Shown here: positions 1 to 7,685 of the stretch, in pieces
Numbering within the stretch: the first letter of the stretch is position 1
How the letters are laid out: the number at the start of each line of letters is the position of its first letter
Assembly: GCF_013347965.1 (NCBI RefSeq)
Contig: NZ_CP048810.1
Coordinates: 992,001-1,056,000 of the forward strand
Length of the DNA stretch: 64,000 bases
Source: Pseudomonas bijieensis
Lineage (GTDB): Bacteria > Pseudomonadota > Gammaproteobacteria > Pseudomonadales > Pseudomonadaceae
Reading direction: 5' to 3'
Notes under the pieces: model-generated
What the model saw: the letters and a program-made list of their open reading frames with translations, nothing else
Told to the model about the DNA's origin: nothing
Database searches by the model: none
Translations under genes and position numbers: made by a program

Positions 1-218
1 TCTTCGTTTTTGGCGTTTCTAATCAATGAGCCCCATTAAGCGAACTCCTGAATCATCCCGCAAATAACATGCCTGAATTCACGACGCCCTGGCTTGATTC
101 AAATCAATCACTTAGCTTTACCTGACGCCGGACCGGTCGTGCAGAATGCAAGGCAACGGTAAGAAACCCATGCAAACTGCAATCGCTTTTCTCCTGTCGA
201 AAGCTAGAGTAGCCCCTA

Positions 219-1283
219 TTACGGCTGGGTGAGAGGGCATCCGTCGCCTCGTGCAAAAAAACTGTGACTCGGGCTGCAAACCGGACTCATGGCCGCGCGC
301 TCGGCCACATGCCGCAAGCTGTCGAAGTTGATATTGGCACCGGAATCGATCGCCACCAGGGTCTGGCCGTGCGCGCCGGTTCGGGCCACGTACTGCTTGA
401 TGCCCGCCACAGCCAAGGCGCCAGAGGGCTCGGTGATTGAGCGGGTGTCGTCATAGATGTCCTTGATCGCCGCGCACAGTTGATCGTTGCTGACGGTCAT
501 GACCTCATCGACACAGAAACGGCAGACCTCGAAGCCATGGGCGCCGATCTGTGCGACGGCCACACCATCGGCGAAGGTTCCCACACTCGGCAGCGTCACC
601 CGTTCCCCCGCCACCAACGCCGCCTGCAGGCAGGCGGAGTGTTGCGACTCGACACCGATGATGCACACTTCCGGACGCAGGTACTTGACGTAGGCTGCGA
701 TTCCAGCGATCAGCCCACCGCCGCCGACCGGGACAAAAATCGCATCCAGCCTGCCGGGGTGCTGGCGCAGGATCTCCATGGCGACGGTGCCCTGCCCCGC
801 GATCACGTCCGGGTCATCGAAAGGCGACACGAACTCCCGCCCGGTCTGCCGGGCCAAATCCAGGGCGTACTCCAGGGCAAACGGAAAACTCTCCCCGTGC
901 AGCAACGCCTCAGCACCCCGGTTGCGTACGCCCAGCACCTTCAATTGCGGAGTGGTCAAGGGCATGACGATGGTGGCCGAGATACCCAACTCCCGCGCCG
1001 CCAGCGCCACGCCTTGGGCATGATTGCCCGCCGAAGCGGTGATGACCCCACGGGCCCGCTGCTCCGGGGTCAATTGAACCAGTCTGTTGTAGGCGCCGCG
1101 GATCTTGAAGGAAAAGGTCGGCTGCAGGTCTTCACGCTTGAGCAGGATCGTGTTGCCCAAGGCTTCGGACAATGCAGGGGCCGCTTGCAGTGGCGTGCGC
1201 ACAGCCAGTTCGTACACCGGGGCGGCCAGGATCTTTTTGACGTAATGTTCCAGCAGGGCTTGCTCGGCGGGGGTAGCGGTCAT
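219..1283 (-). CDS. ilvA: Threonine dehydratase, short form without ACT domain
   Basis: PLP-dependent (fold type II) enzyme that deaminates L-threonine to 2-oxobutanoate, the entry step to isoleucine. The cofactor lysine sits in SFKIRGAYN (about residue 60). The phosphate-binding SAGNHAQG and glycine loop VGGGGLIAG follow. I chose ATG 1283 (354 aa) because AGGAG lies just upstream. The reading frame stays open further 5', but that part is a leader with a terminator. The protein ends soon after LRHVAERA, where long IlvA proteins continue into ACT-like regulatory domains, so feedback inhibition by isoleucine through such a domain is not expected. A catabolic (TdcB-like) role is possible. The upstream Ile/Thr-containing leader peptide favours a biosynthetic one. 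Confidence 0.88.
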   Translation of the reverse strand: MTATPAEQALLEHYVKKILAAPVYELAVRTPLQAAPALSEALGNTILLKREDLQPTFSFKIRGAYNRLVQLTPEQRARGVITASAGNHAQGVALAARELGISATIVMPLTTPQLKVLGVRNRGAEALLHGESFPFALEYALDLARQTGREFVSPFDDPDVIAGQGTVAMEILRQHPGRLDAIFVPVGGGGLIAGIAAYVKYLRPEVCIIGVESQHSACLQAALVAGERVTLPSVGTFADGVAVAQIGAHGFEVCRFCVDEVMTVSNDQLCAAIKDIYDDTRSITEPSGALAVAGIKQYVARTGAHGQTLVAIDSGANINFDSLRHVAERAAMSPVCSPSHSFFARGDGCPLTQP

Positions 1284-1323
1284 GGCGGTCTCCTGGTTTG
1301 GACAGAACCCTGGAGACAGAAAG

Positions 1324-1349
1324 AAAAAACCCGCCTCTAGGGCGGGTTG
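1324..1349 (-). terminator. Intrinsic terminator / attenuator before threonine dehydratase
   Basis: On the minus strand an 8-bp stem AACCCGCC/GGCGGGTT (complements of 1341-1348 and 1328-1335) with a 5-base loop is followed by six T. It lies between the leader peptide stop and the ribosome-binding site of the structural gene, the position of an amino-acid attenuator. Confidence 0.75.
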
Positions 1350-1363
1350 GGTGCAGTCGTCAG

Positions 1364-1429
1364 CTAGCCCGCCAAATAAGGAATGGCGGTAATAATGCTT
1401 GGCTGGCTGCGCAGTACGGTGGAAGTCAT
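1364..1429 (-). CDS. Candidate attenuator leader peptide of threonine dehydratase (21 aa)
   Basis: A short ORF starts at ATG 1429 and ends at TAG 1364-1366, between a candidate promoter and an intrinsic terminator that precede the threonine dehydratase gene. Codons 12-16 read Ile-Ile-Thr-Ala-Ile. Thr (2, 4), Val (5) and Leu (6, 19) codons are also present. Its last codons contain GGCGGG (complement of 1368-1373), which can pair with the 5' arm of the terminator (1341-1346). Ribosome stalling at the Ile/Thr codons would therefore favour antitermination, and a ribosome at the stop codon would mask this segment. No Shine-Dalgarno is visible before the ATG, and the promoter spacing puts the transcript start about at the ATG, so it may be leaderless. 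The arrangement is seen directly; the function is inferred. Confidence 0.6.
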   Translation of the reverse strand: MTSTVLRSQPSIITAIPYLAG

Positions 1430-1435
1430 GATTGA

Positions 1436-1465
1436 AAGTTAGCTGGGGGATGGGGGCCAAGTCAA
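1436..1465 (-). promoter_or_regulatory. Candidate sigma-70 promoter for leader peptide and threonine dehydratase
   Basis: On the minus strand TTGACT (complement of 1460-1465) is followed after 18 bases by TAACTT (complement of 1436-1441). The expected start point is about base 1429, the A of the leader-peptide ATG. Inferred from consensus only. Confidence 0.45.
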
Positions 1466-1502
1466 TCCAAAATACACAGATGGGCTTGGTTCACCCGCTT
1501 GC

Positions 1503-1545
1503 GGCGAGGGGATTTATCCCCGCTGGGCCGCGAAGTGGCCCCCAT
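1503..1545. repeat. REP element (GGGGATTTATCCCC family)
   Basis: Contains the GGCGAGGGGATTTATCCCCG core followed by an imperfect GGGCCGCGAAGTGGCCC palindrome. The same core recurs at about 36.9, 38.2 and 58.6 kb. It lies in the gap between the leader region of threonine dehydratase and the sugar dehydrogenase gene. Confidence 0.75.
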
Positions 1546-1645
1546 GAATCTGGATGCAATCAACCGGACATCCGGCGGTGACCGGTTTGAGGGCCGCTGC
1601 GCAGCCAACGGAGCGGTGCGACATTGCGCTAAATCCCCTTGCCAC

Positions 1646-2794
1646 TTACTGCAGGCCAACTTTATACAACGCCCCATCGCCTTCATCCGTCAGCACATAC
1701 AAGAAACCATCCGGCCCCTGGCGAACGTCACGGATACGCTCGTCGAGTTCACCAAGCAAACGCTCCTCGTGCACGACCTTATCGCCCTTTAATTGCAGGC
1801 GGATCAGGTTCTTGGAGACCAGCGCACCGATGAACACGCTGTGCTGCCAGGCCTTGAAGCGATCACTGTCGTAGAACGCCATGCCGCTGAGCCCCGGGGA
1901 CACCTGCCAGACATGGTGAGGACCCAGGGTGCCTTTGACCGTCGTGCCCTGCGCTTCGGGAATCGGGGCACCGGAGTAATTGATGCCGTGGGTCGCCAAC
2001 GGCCAGCCGTAATTCTTGCCACGCTCGATAATGTTCAGCTCATCGCCCCCCTTGGGCCCATGCTCGTTTTCCCACAGCGTGCCGTTACGTGGGTTGAGGG
2101 CCGCTCCCTGAGGATTGCGAATACCGTAGGCCCAGATCTCGGGGCGGACGTTTTCCTGGCCGACAAACGGGTTATCGTCCGGCACCTTACCGTCGGGGTA
2201 GATGCGCACGACCTTGCCTTGCAGCTTGTCCAGGTCCTGGGCAGTGGGCCGGTCGTTGTTTTCCCCCAAGGTGATGAACAGGTAGCCGTCCCGGTCAAAC
2301 ACCAGGCGCGAGCCAAAGTGGTTGCCCTTCGACAGCTTGGGCTGCTGGCGAAAGATCACGTTGAAACTGTTCAGCCTCTTCAAGTCTTGTGACAACTGCC
2401 CACGGCCCACCGCAGTGCCGGCCTTGCCGTCTTCACCGACCTCGGAATAGGACAGGTAGACCGTGCGGTCCTGTTTGAAATCCGGTGACAGCACTACATC
2501 CAGCAAACCGCCCTGGCCCTTGGCCCAGACCTTGGGAACGCCCCTCAACGGCGCCGATAACTGGCCATCGGGGCCCACCAGGCGCAGGTTGCCGGGGCGC
2601 TCCGTGACCAGCATGCCTTGCTGGTCCGGCAGGAACGCCAGCGCCCAAGGGTGCTCCAGGCCCTTGACCACGGTGATCACCTCCAAGGTGCCCTCCTCGC
2701 TTTTCGCTCGCTGGGTTTGTGCGGCAGCGGCCGGCGTGGCAAGGGTCAGAACAGCGTTGGCGCAGAGTGCGGCCAGGAGTGTTTTACGCAACAT
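1646..2794 (-). CDS. PQQ-dependent aldose sugar dehydrogenase, periplasmic
   Basis: Member of the soluble PQQ glucose/sorbosone dehydrogenase family (six-bladed beta propeller; E. coli YliI type), which oxidises aldoses in the periplasm with pyrroloquinoline quinone. A signal peptide is clear: MLRK followed by a hydrophobic stretch and the cleavage-like motif TPAAAA. Family motifs visible are GLEHPWALAFLPD near the N-terminus, ENDRPTAQDL, RNPQGAALNPRNGTLWENEHGPKGGDELN and the C-terminal DGALYKV. ATG 2794 (382 aa) is preferred over GTG 2800 because AGGAGG is about six bases from the ATG but touches the GTG. It stands alone on the minus strand. The physiological sugar cannot be told from sequence. 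Confidence 0.85.
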   Translation of the reverse strand: MLRKTLLAALCANAVLTLATPAAAAQTQRAKSEEGTLEVITVVKGLEHPWALAFLPDQQGMLVTERPGNLRLVGPDGQLSAPLRGVPKVWAKGQGGLLDVVLSPDFKQDRTVYLSYSEVGEDGKAGTAVGRGQLSQDLKRLNSFNVIFRQQPKLSKGNHFGSRLVFDRDGYLFITLGENNDRPTAQDLDKLQGKVVRIYPDGKVPDDNPFVGQENVRPEIWAYGIRNPQGAALNPRNGTLWENEHGPKGGDELNIIERGKNYGWPLATHGINYSGAPIPEAQGTTVKGTLGPHHVWQVSPGLSGMAFYDSDRFKAWQHSVFIGALVSKNLIRLQLKGDKVVHEERLLGELDERIRDVRQGPDGFLYVLTDEGDGALYKVGLQ

Positions 2795-2841
2795 GCACAC
2801 CTCCTTCTGTAGCGTGGAAAGAAACAGCCAGGATTCAGCGC

Positions 2842-3183
2842 CTAGCGATTGCCGTTGTTCGTGCTCCTGGGCGGCGGGGTGTAGTCGAGGTTGGGCCGTG
2901 GCGAAGCCGGCGGCTGGCCGGAACGAGGGTAGCCATTGCCGATACCGCCGTTTTCCAGGGTCGGTGGACGAGGAGCCGGTATCGTCGGGTTGTTTTGAAT
3001 CATCGGCACGTTGGGCCGGGTACCTTGCATGCTATTGGGATTGGCCCGGCGAGTCGGGCTGTTATAGGGGTTGTTGTTGCCCGGTAGGTTCTGGGCCAGG
3101 ACCATTGGGCCTGCACTGGGCGTGGCAGCCTGGGCGGCAGCGGTCAGTAGTAACGCCATGATGGCGAGCATCAGCCTGTTCAT
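2842..3183 (-). CDS. Secreted Pro/Asn-rich hypothetical protein
   Basis: A 113-residue protein beginning MNRLMLAIMALLLTAAAQA, a typical Sec signal peptide with cleavage near AQA. The mature part is low-complexity and rich in Pro, Asn, Gly and Arg (for example NNPYNSP, PAPRPPT, TPPPR), with no recognisable catalytic motif and no cysteine, so it is probably disordered in the periplasm or outside the cell. ATG 3183 has AGAGGTG upstream. It sits 47 bases upstream of the sugar dehydrogenase on the same strand, so the two could be co-transcribed. I do not recognise a family. Confidence 0.6.
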   Translation of the reverse strand: MNRLMLAIMALLLTAAAQAATPSAGPMVLAQNLPGNNNPYNSPTRRANPNSMQGTRPNVPMIQNNPTIPAPRPPTLENGGIGNGYPRSGQPPASPRPNLDYTPPPRSTNNGNR

Positions 3184-3289
3184 TCGAGCACCTCTTGGGT
3201 TCAGGCATATCGAAAGCAAGCTACGCCGCAGGTTCGCCGTTGTTAAGCGAAATGTCCCGGTGAAGATGTAACGAAGCGTCTCCGAACCA

Positions 3290-3381
3290 TTGTGGAAGCG
3301 AGCTTGCTCGCGACGCTGGGGGGGCAGCTTGCACCCATGGCGTCTGTACCGTCGCTATCGCGAGCAAGCTCGCTCCCGCAG
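3290..3381. repeat. REPIN (inverted pair of GAGC-AAGCTTGCTC REPs)
   Basis: Two inverted copies of the GAAGCGAGCTTGCTCGCGA / TCGCGAGCAAGCTCGCTCC type flank about 35 bases. It fills the gap upstream of the Ku gene. Confidence 0.75.
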
Positions 3382-3458
3382 TGAAGCAGGATGGTGGAAA
3401 CTTTTGCCAAGGCGCGACGGTCACCAGAGAGACATCCATCGGCAAGGAAAACACCACC

Positions 3459-4349
3459 ATGGCACGGGCAATCTGGAAAGGCGCAATCAGTTTCGGGCTG
3501 GTCCATATTCCTGTAGCGCTGGTGTCGGCCACCTCTTCCCAGGGGGTGGATTTTGACTGGCTGGACAAGCGCAGCATGGACCCGGTTGGCTACAAGCGGG
3601 TCAACAAGGTCACGGGCAAGGAGGTGACCAAGGAAAACATCGTCAAGGGCGTCCAGTACCAGAAAGGCCAATACGTGCTGCTCAGCGAAGAGGAAATTCG
3701 TTCCGCCCATCCCAAGTCGACCCAGACCATCGATATCTTTTCCTTTGTCGACAGCGAGAAGATTCCCTTGCAAAACATCGATACGCCCTACTTTCTCGCC
3801 CCCGACAAGCGCGGCGGCAAAGTCTATGCCCTGCTGCGCGAGACCCTGGTCAAGAGCAACAAGGTCGCCCTGGCCCACGTCGTGCTGCATACCCGCCAGC
3901 ACCTGGCAGCGCTCATGCCCCTTGAATCGGCGCTGGTGCTGGTGATGCTGCGCTGGCCCGCAGAGGTGCGCGAGCTGGATGTCCTGGAGCTGGGCGACGA
4001 AGTCACTCACCCGACCCTGGCCAAGGGCGAGCTGGAAATGGCCAAGCGCCTCGTGGAGGACATGAGCGCCGATTGGACACCGCAAGAATACCGGGACAGT
4101 TTCGAAGACAAGATCATGGAACTGGTGGAGAAAAAAGCCAACGAAGGCCGCCTCGAAGCGGTGGAGACCGACCCAGGCGAGGAGCAGCGCAAGAGCGCCG
4201 ATGTCATCGACCTTACCGAACTGCTCAAGCGCAGCCTGGGCAGCAAGGGCAAGGCACCTGACAAATCCTCTGGGAAGGCCCCTGCAAAACCGGCGAAAAC
4301 CGGCAAATCCGCTCCTGCTAAAAAAGCCACCAAGGCCTCCCGGGGGTAA
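3459..4349 (+). CDS. ku: Ku homodimeric DNA end-binding protein
   Basis: Bacterial Ku binds double-strand DNA ends and recruits LigD for non-homologous end joining. The start MARAIWKGAISFGLVHIPVA is the signature N-terminus, followed by the Ku core (WPAEVRELDVLEL, EMAKRLVEDMSADWTPQEYRDSFEDKI) and a Lys/Pro/Ala-rich C-terminal tail from about residue 255 of the kind that contacts DNA. The length of 296 aa is normal. ATG 3459 has GGCAAGGAAA upstream and is preferred to in-frame starts further 5'. The ligD remnant begins 33 bases downstream on the same strand, so this was a ku-ligD operon. See the LigD entry for why ligation may fail. Confidence 0.95.
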   Translation: MARAIWKGAISFGLVHIPVALVSATSSQGVDFDWLDKRSMDPVGYKRVNKVTGKEVTKENIVKGVQYQKGQYVLLSEEEIRSAHPKSTQTIDIFSFVDSEKIPLQNIDTPYFLAPDKRGGKVYALLRETLVKSNKVALAHVVLHTRQHLAALMPLESALVLVMLRWPAEVRELDVLELGDEVTHPTLAKGELEMAKRLVEDMSADWTPQEYRDSFEDKIMELVEKKANEGRLEAVETDPGEEQRKSADVIDLTELLKRSLGSKGKAPDKSSGKAPAKPAKTGKSAPAKKATKASRG

Positions 4350-4381
4350 ACCCTGGCGTGCGCAATACAAAGGAATCTGTC

Positions 4382-4480
4382 ATGGCCAACGCCGAGAGTG
4401 AATATGCTCGTTCGTCCGATACCGAATCGGATGCAACGACGCCCCGCAACCCTGGCCGAATGGGCAAGACAGCCCCTTGA
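4382..4480 (+). pseudogene. ligD: Remnant N-terminus of ligD (phosphoesterase domain lost)
   Basis: ATG 4382 follows AAAGGAATCTGTC, a good ribosome-binding site at the expected spacing behind ku. It opens a 32-codon frame starting MANAESEYARSSD, loosely like the start of LigD phosphoesterase domains (M..SLxEYxRKRD). The frame ends at TGA 4478 and is in the same phase as the ligase-polymerase frame beyond it. Only about 140 bp separate this start from the ligase domain, whereas a phosphoesterase domain needs roughly 500 bp, so the domain has been deleted rather than merely frameshifted. Confidence 0.55.
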
Positions 4481-4522
4481 AACCGCCTCCCCGAACGCCT
4501 GGCCCCGCAACTGGCCACGCCC

Positions 4523-6367
4523 GTGGAAGAACCACCCACCGGCGACTGGCGCTATGAGGTCCAATTCCACGGTTATCGCCTGCTGACGCGCATCGAACAC
4601 GGTGAAGTCCGGTTATACAACCGCAATCATCAGGACTGGACCGAGCGGCTGAAGCTGCATGCCGACGCCCTGGCCGGGTTGAACCTGGAGGACAGTTGGC
4701 TCGACGGCGAACTGGTCCTGCTCGACGATACCGGCCACAGCGATTTCGCGGCCCTGCGCCAGGCGTTCGAAATCGGCCGCACCGTCGACATGGTGTATTT
4801 CCTGTTCGATGCGCCGTTCCTCAACGGTGTCGACCTGCGCCAGGCGCCGGTGGAAGAGCGCCGTGCAGCACTGAAAAAAGCCCTTGGCAACAACGCCAGC
4901 AAGCGCCTGCGCTTTTCCGAGTCGTTTTCCGCCAGCCAGCACGAGATGTTCGAAAGCGCCATCGCCCTGTCACTGGACAGCGTGGTCGGCAAGCGCCTGG
5001 GCAGCCCCTATATGTCCCGACGTAGCGCCGATTGGGTAAAACTCAAGTGTCGGTTGCGCCAGTCCTTTGTCATCGTCGGGTTCACCCGGCCCCAAGGCAA
5101 GCGCGCCGGTTTCGGCGCGCTGCTGTTGGCAGTCAACGGGCCGGAGGGGCTGGTGTATGCCGGTCGGGTGGGCACCGGGTTCAGCCAGGCACAAATCAAA
5201 CAGTTACACGCACAACTGAGCGCGCAACAGCGCGAGACTTCACCATTGGCCTTGCCACTCGCCGGTGCGCAAGGACGCGGCGTGCAATGGGTCGAACCTG
5301 GCCTGACCTGCGAGGTCGAGTTCGTTGAATGGACTGCCGACAGCCAGGTGCGGCAGGCGATTTTCCTGGATTTGTCGAACAATACGCCGGCCAACAAGAT
5401 CGTTCGCGAGCAACCCCTACCGATAAAACCTGCGACAAAACCCCAGCGTCGCAGCAAAGCCCGCGCGGCCAAAGTCGACGGCGTGATGATCACCCACCCC
5501 GACCGGGTCATCGACAGTGTCAGCGGTGTCCAAAAGGCTGAGCTGGCGCAGTATTACCTGGACATCGCCCCTTGGATCCTGCCGCACCTCAAGCAGCGGC
5601 CGGTCGCGCTACTGCGGGCACCGGATGGTATCGGCGAAGAACAGTTCTTTCAAAAACACGCCGATCGCCTGGAGATTCCCCATATCAAGCAGTTGGATCC
5701 TGGACTGGACCCAGGCCACGCACCGCTGATGGAAATCGATGACATCCACGCATTGGTCAGCGCGGCGCAGATGGGTACGGTGGAGTTGCACACCTGGACC
5801 GCGACTCATGATCGGATCGAGACGCCTGACCTGTTTGTCCTGGACCTGGATCCGGACCCTTCGTTGCCCTGGAGCGCCATGATCGAGGCGACCGGCATGA
5901 CCTTGGCCCTGCTCGACGAGTTGGGTTTGCAGGCCTTCCTCAAGACCAGCGGTGGCAAAGGCATGCACGTGATAGTGCCCCTGGCCAGAAGCGAGGGTTG
6001 GGACACCACCAAGGCATTCGCCAAGGCCATCTCACAGTTCCTGGCCCGGCAGATGCCAGAGCGCATGACCGCCACCATGGGGCCGAAGAACCGCGTCGGG
6101 AAAATATTCGTCGACTACCTGCGCAACGCCCGTGGGGCCAGTACAGTGGCCGCCTACTCGGTGCGCGCCAGGCCAGGCCTGCCGGTTTCGGTGCCAATTG
6201 CCCGGGCCGAGCTGCAGACCCTGCGCAATGCCCAGCAATGGGACATTTATACCGCGCTGGAACGGGCTAAAGGCCTGCGGACCGATCCTTGGGAAGGCTA
6301 CAACCACCGCCAGCGGATCACCACCAGGATGTGGGCGCAGCTGGATGCGCAAAAACCCGAGGCATGA
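4523..6367 (+). CDS. ligD: LigD-type protein: degenerate ligase domain plus polymerase/primase domain
   Basis: Homologous to the LIG and POL domains of Pseudomonas LigD (order PE-LIG-POL). The first plausible start is GTG 4523 (614 aa), 42 bases after an in-frame TGA. The ligase domain should carry the adenylation motif KxDG. Here it reads VQFHGYRLL, so the nucleotidylated lysine is Gln14 and the aspartate is His16. Motif IV is also altered (LDSVVGKR where E-G-x-x-x-K is usual), although WVKLK of motif V remains. The POL domain (about residues 315-610) keeps the DLDPD metal ligands (Asp441, Asp443), FLKTSGGKGMHV and VDYLRN. I infer a protein that cannot seal nicks but could still extend ends. 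A second intact LigD elsewhere is possible. Confidence 0.8.
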   Translation: MEEPPTGDWRYEVQFHGYRLLTRIEHGEVRLYNRNHQDWTERLKLHADALAGLNLEDSWLDGELVLLDDTGHSDFAALRQAFEIGRTVDMVYFLFDAPFLNGVDLRQAPVEERRAALKKALGNNASKRLRFSESFSASQHEMFESAIALSLDSVVGKRLGSPYMSRRSADWVKLKCRLRQSFVIVGFTRPQGKRAGFGALLLAVNGPEGLVYAGRVGTGFSQAQIKQLHAQLSAQQRETSPLALPLAGAQGRGVQWVEPGLTCEVEFVEWTADSQVRQAIFLDLSNNTPANKIVREQPLPIKPATKPQRRSKARAAKVDGVMITHPDRVIDSVSGVQKAELAQYYLDIAPWILPHLKQRPVALLRAPDGIGEEQFFQKHADRLEIPHIKQLDPGLDPGHAPLMEIDDIHALVSAAQMGTVELHTWTATHDRIETPDLFVLDLDPDPSLPWSAMIEATGMTLALLDELGLQAFLKTSGGKGMHVIVPLARSEGWDTTKAFAKAISQFLARQMPERMTATMGPKNRVGKIFVDYLRNARGASTVAAYSVRARPGLPVSVPIARAELQTLRNAQQWDIYTALERAKGLRTDPWEGYNHRQRITTRMWAQLDAQKPEA

Positions 6368-6382
6368 GGACGAACACGGCGT

Positions 6383-7282
6383 TCAAATCCAGACGAAGAT
6401 CGCCAGCAAACCGCCAAAAAAAGCCCATTTCTGCAGGTAATAAAGCGTGCGGTTGCGTTTCTTCAGGGCCTTGCCCTGCAAGCGGATCTTGTACAGCCTG
6501 GAGAACGCCCGGTTCAGGCCGCCCGTCCTGTCGCCCGCGTCGTTGGGCGCACCGGCCGCCGCCATCACGGTGCGGCTGAACCAGCGGTTGAACGCGGTGG
6601 CCCAGCGAAACTTCATGGGCCGCTCCACATCGCAGAACAGGATGATGCGGTTATGGTCGGTGGTGTTCTCGGCGTAATGAATGAAGGTTTCGTCGAAAAT
6701 CACCGCCTCGCCATCGCGCCAATGATAAGGCTCGCCATCGACATTGATGTAGCAGCCGGCATCGTTGGGCGTTTCCAGGCCCAGGTGATACCGATAGGAC
6801 CCGGCATACGGGTCACGGTGCCGGACCAGCTTCGAGCCCGGAGGCAACTCGGCGAACATCGCCGCCTTGATCGAACCGATGCTCTGCACCAGCTCGGTGG
6901 TGCGTGGGCACAGCTTCATGGCCGAGGGATGGCTATCGCCGTACCACTTCAGGTAGAAACGCTTCCAACCGGTCTTGAAGAACGAGTTGAAGCCCACGTC
7001 GTCATATTGATTGGATCGCTTGATCTCTCCCGCATGCAGCAGGCTCTGGCCTTCGGCCCGGATCTCTTCCCAGTGAGCCTGCAACGGGCTCAGGTCCGGA
7101 AACTGCGCCGGGCTCAGGAACGGCTTGTTGGGCAGTTTCGAGCACAGGTAAAGCAGACAATTGATCGGGGCGAGAAAAGACGAGTGATCGCTCAACTGGC
7201 GCCCGAACTTATGCCGCACGCGCCCGCGCAGGTGGACGTAGCCAATGGAGAGGATGTAGATCGCGGCAATGATGAGCTTCAC
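6383..7282 (-). CDS. lpxO: LpxO-like lipid A dioxygenase (Asp/Asn beta-hydroxylase family)
   Basis: Fe(II)/2-oxoglutarate-dependent membrane enzyme that 2-hydroxylates a secondary acyl chain of lipid A. GTG 7282 gives VKLIIAAIYILSIGYVHLRGRVRHK and 299 aa, matching the usual LpxO start and length. A longer in-frame start is possible but adds an unrelated N-terminus. One membrane segment is at the N-terminus and another at the C-terminus (WAFFGGLLAIFVWI). Iron-ligand candidates are in KLVRHRDPYAGSYRYHLGL and ETFIHYAENTTDHNRIIL. It is convergent with ligD, with 15 bases between stops. Together with the phosphoethanolamine transferase at 33.3 kb it adds to LPS-modifying capacity. Confidence 0.9.
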   Translation of the reverse strand: MKLIIAAIYILSIGYVHLRGRVRHKFGRQLSDHSSFLAPINCLLYLCSKLPNKPFLSPAQFPDLSPLQAHWEEIRAEGQSLLHAGEIKRSNQYDDVGFNSFFKTGWKRFYLKWYGDSHPSAMKLCPRTTELVQSIGSIKAAMFAELPPGSKLVRHRDPYAGSYRYHLGLETPNDAGCYINVDGEPYHWRDGEAVIFDETFIHYAENTTDHNRIILFCDVERPMKFRWATAFNRWFSRTVMAAAGAPNDAGDRTGGLNRAFSRLYKIRLQGKALKKRNRTLYYLQKWAFFGGLLAIFVWI

Positions 7283-7685
7283 GGAATCCGTCACAATGCA
7301 GGAGTGAACAGGCTGCTTCTCCAGGCCAGCCAAGCGGCAAGGGAGATCGCATCGGGTGAGATGGCATTTTAGCCGCAGTTTGTAAGCAAAAGTTATCCTG
7401 CAAATGTGAAAAACTGTCTTGTCCGGGCAATACCCTATCGTTTATGCGGCCAGATCAGTACAATCGCCGCCAACTATCACGCGCCCCCTTTTGGCCGAAA
7501 CCGTTAACCCGGCTTCGGCGCACGTCTACCGGGCCAGGCGCTCCGTATGCTGCTGTCCTCTTATGCCGGATGGACCCTTGCGCTTGCGACCGCGACGCCT
7601 TTGCGCGGTCGGGACGTGCGCAAACAGGTACTGAACAGGTACTGCCGCACCCTTAGCTACTCTGAATGTTCCGCAGGATAAACCT
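7283..7685. other. Intergenic region with hairpin upstream of the ABC-F gene
   Basis: About 400 bases without a convincing gene. A strong hairpin CGACCGCG/CGCGGTCG (7587-7594 and 7604-7611) has no T-tract. A 9-base direct repeat CAGGTACTG occurs twice at about 7624-7643, just before the start of the ABC-F gene. The region could hold a regulatory leader, but I see no clear leader peptide or terminator pair. Confidence 0.4.

Noticed and set aside
219..1460. Longer threonine dehydratase starting at 1460 (413 aa)
   Set aside because: The extra 59 codons run through a terminator and the leader peptide region, and only ATG 1283 has a ribosome-binding site.
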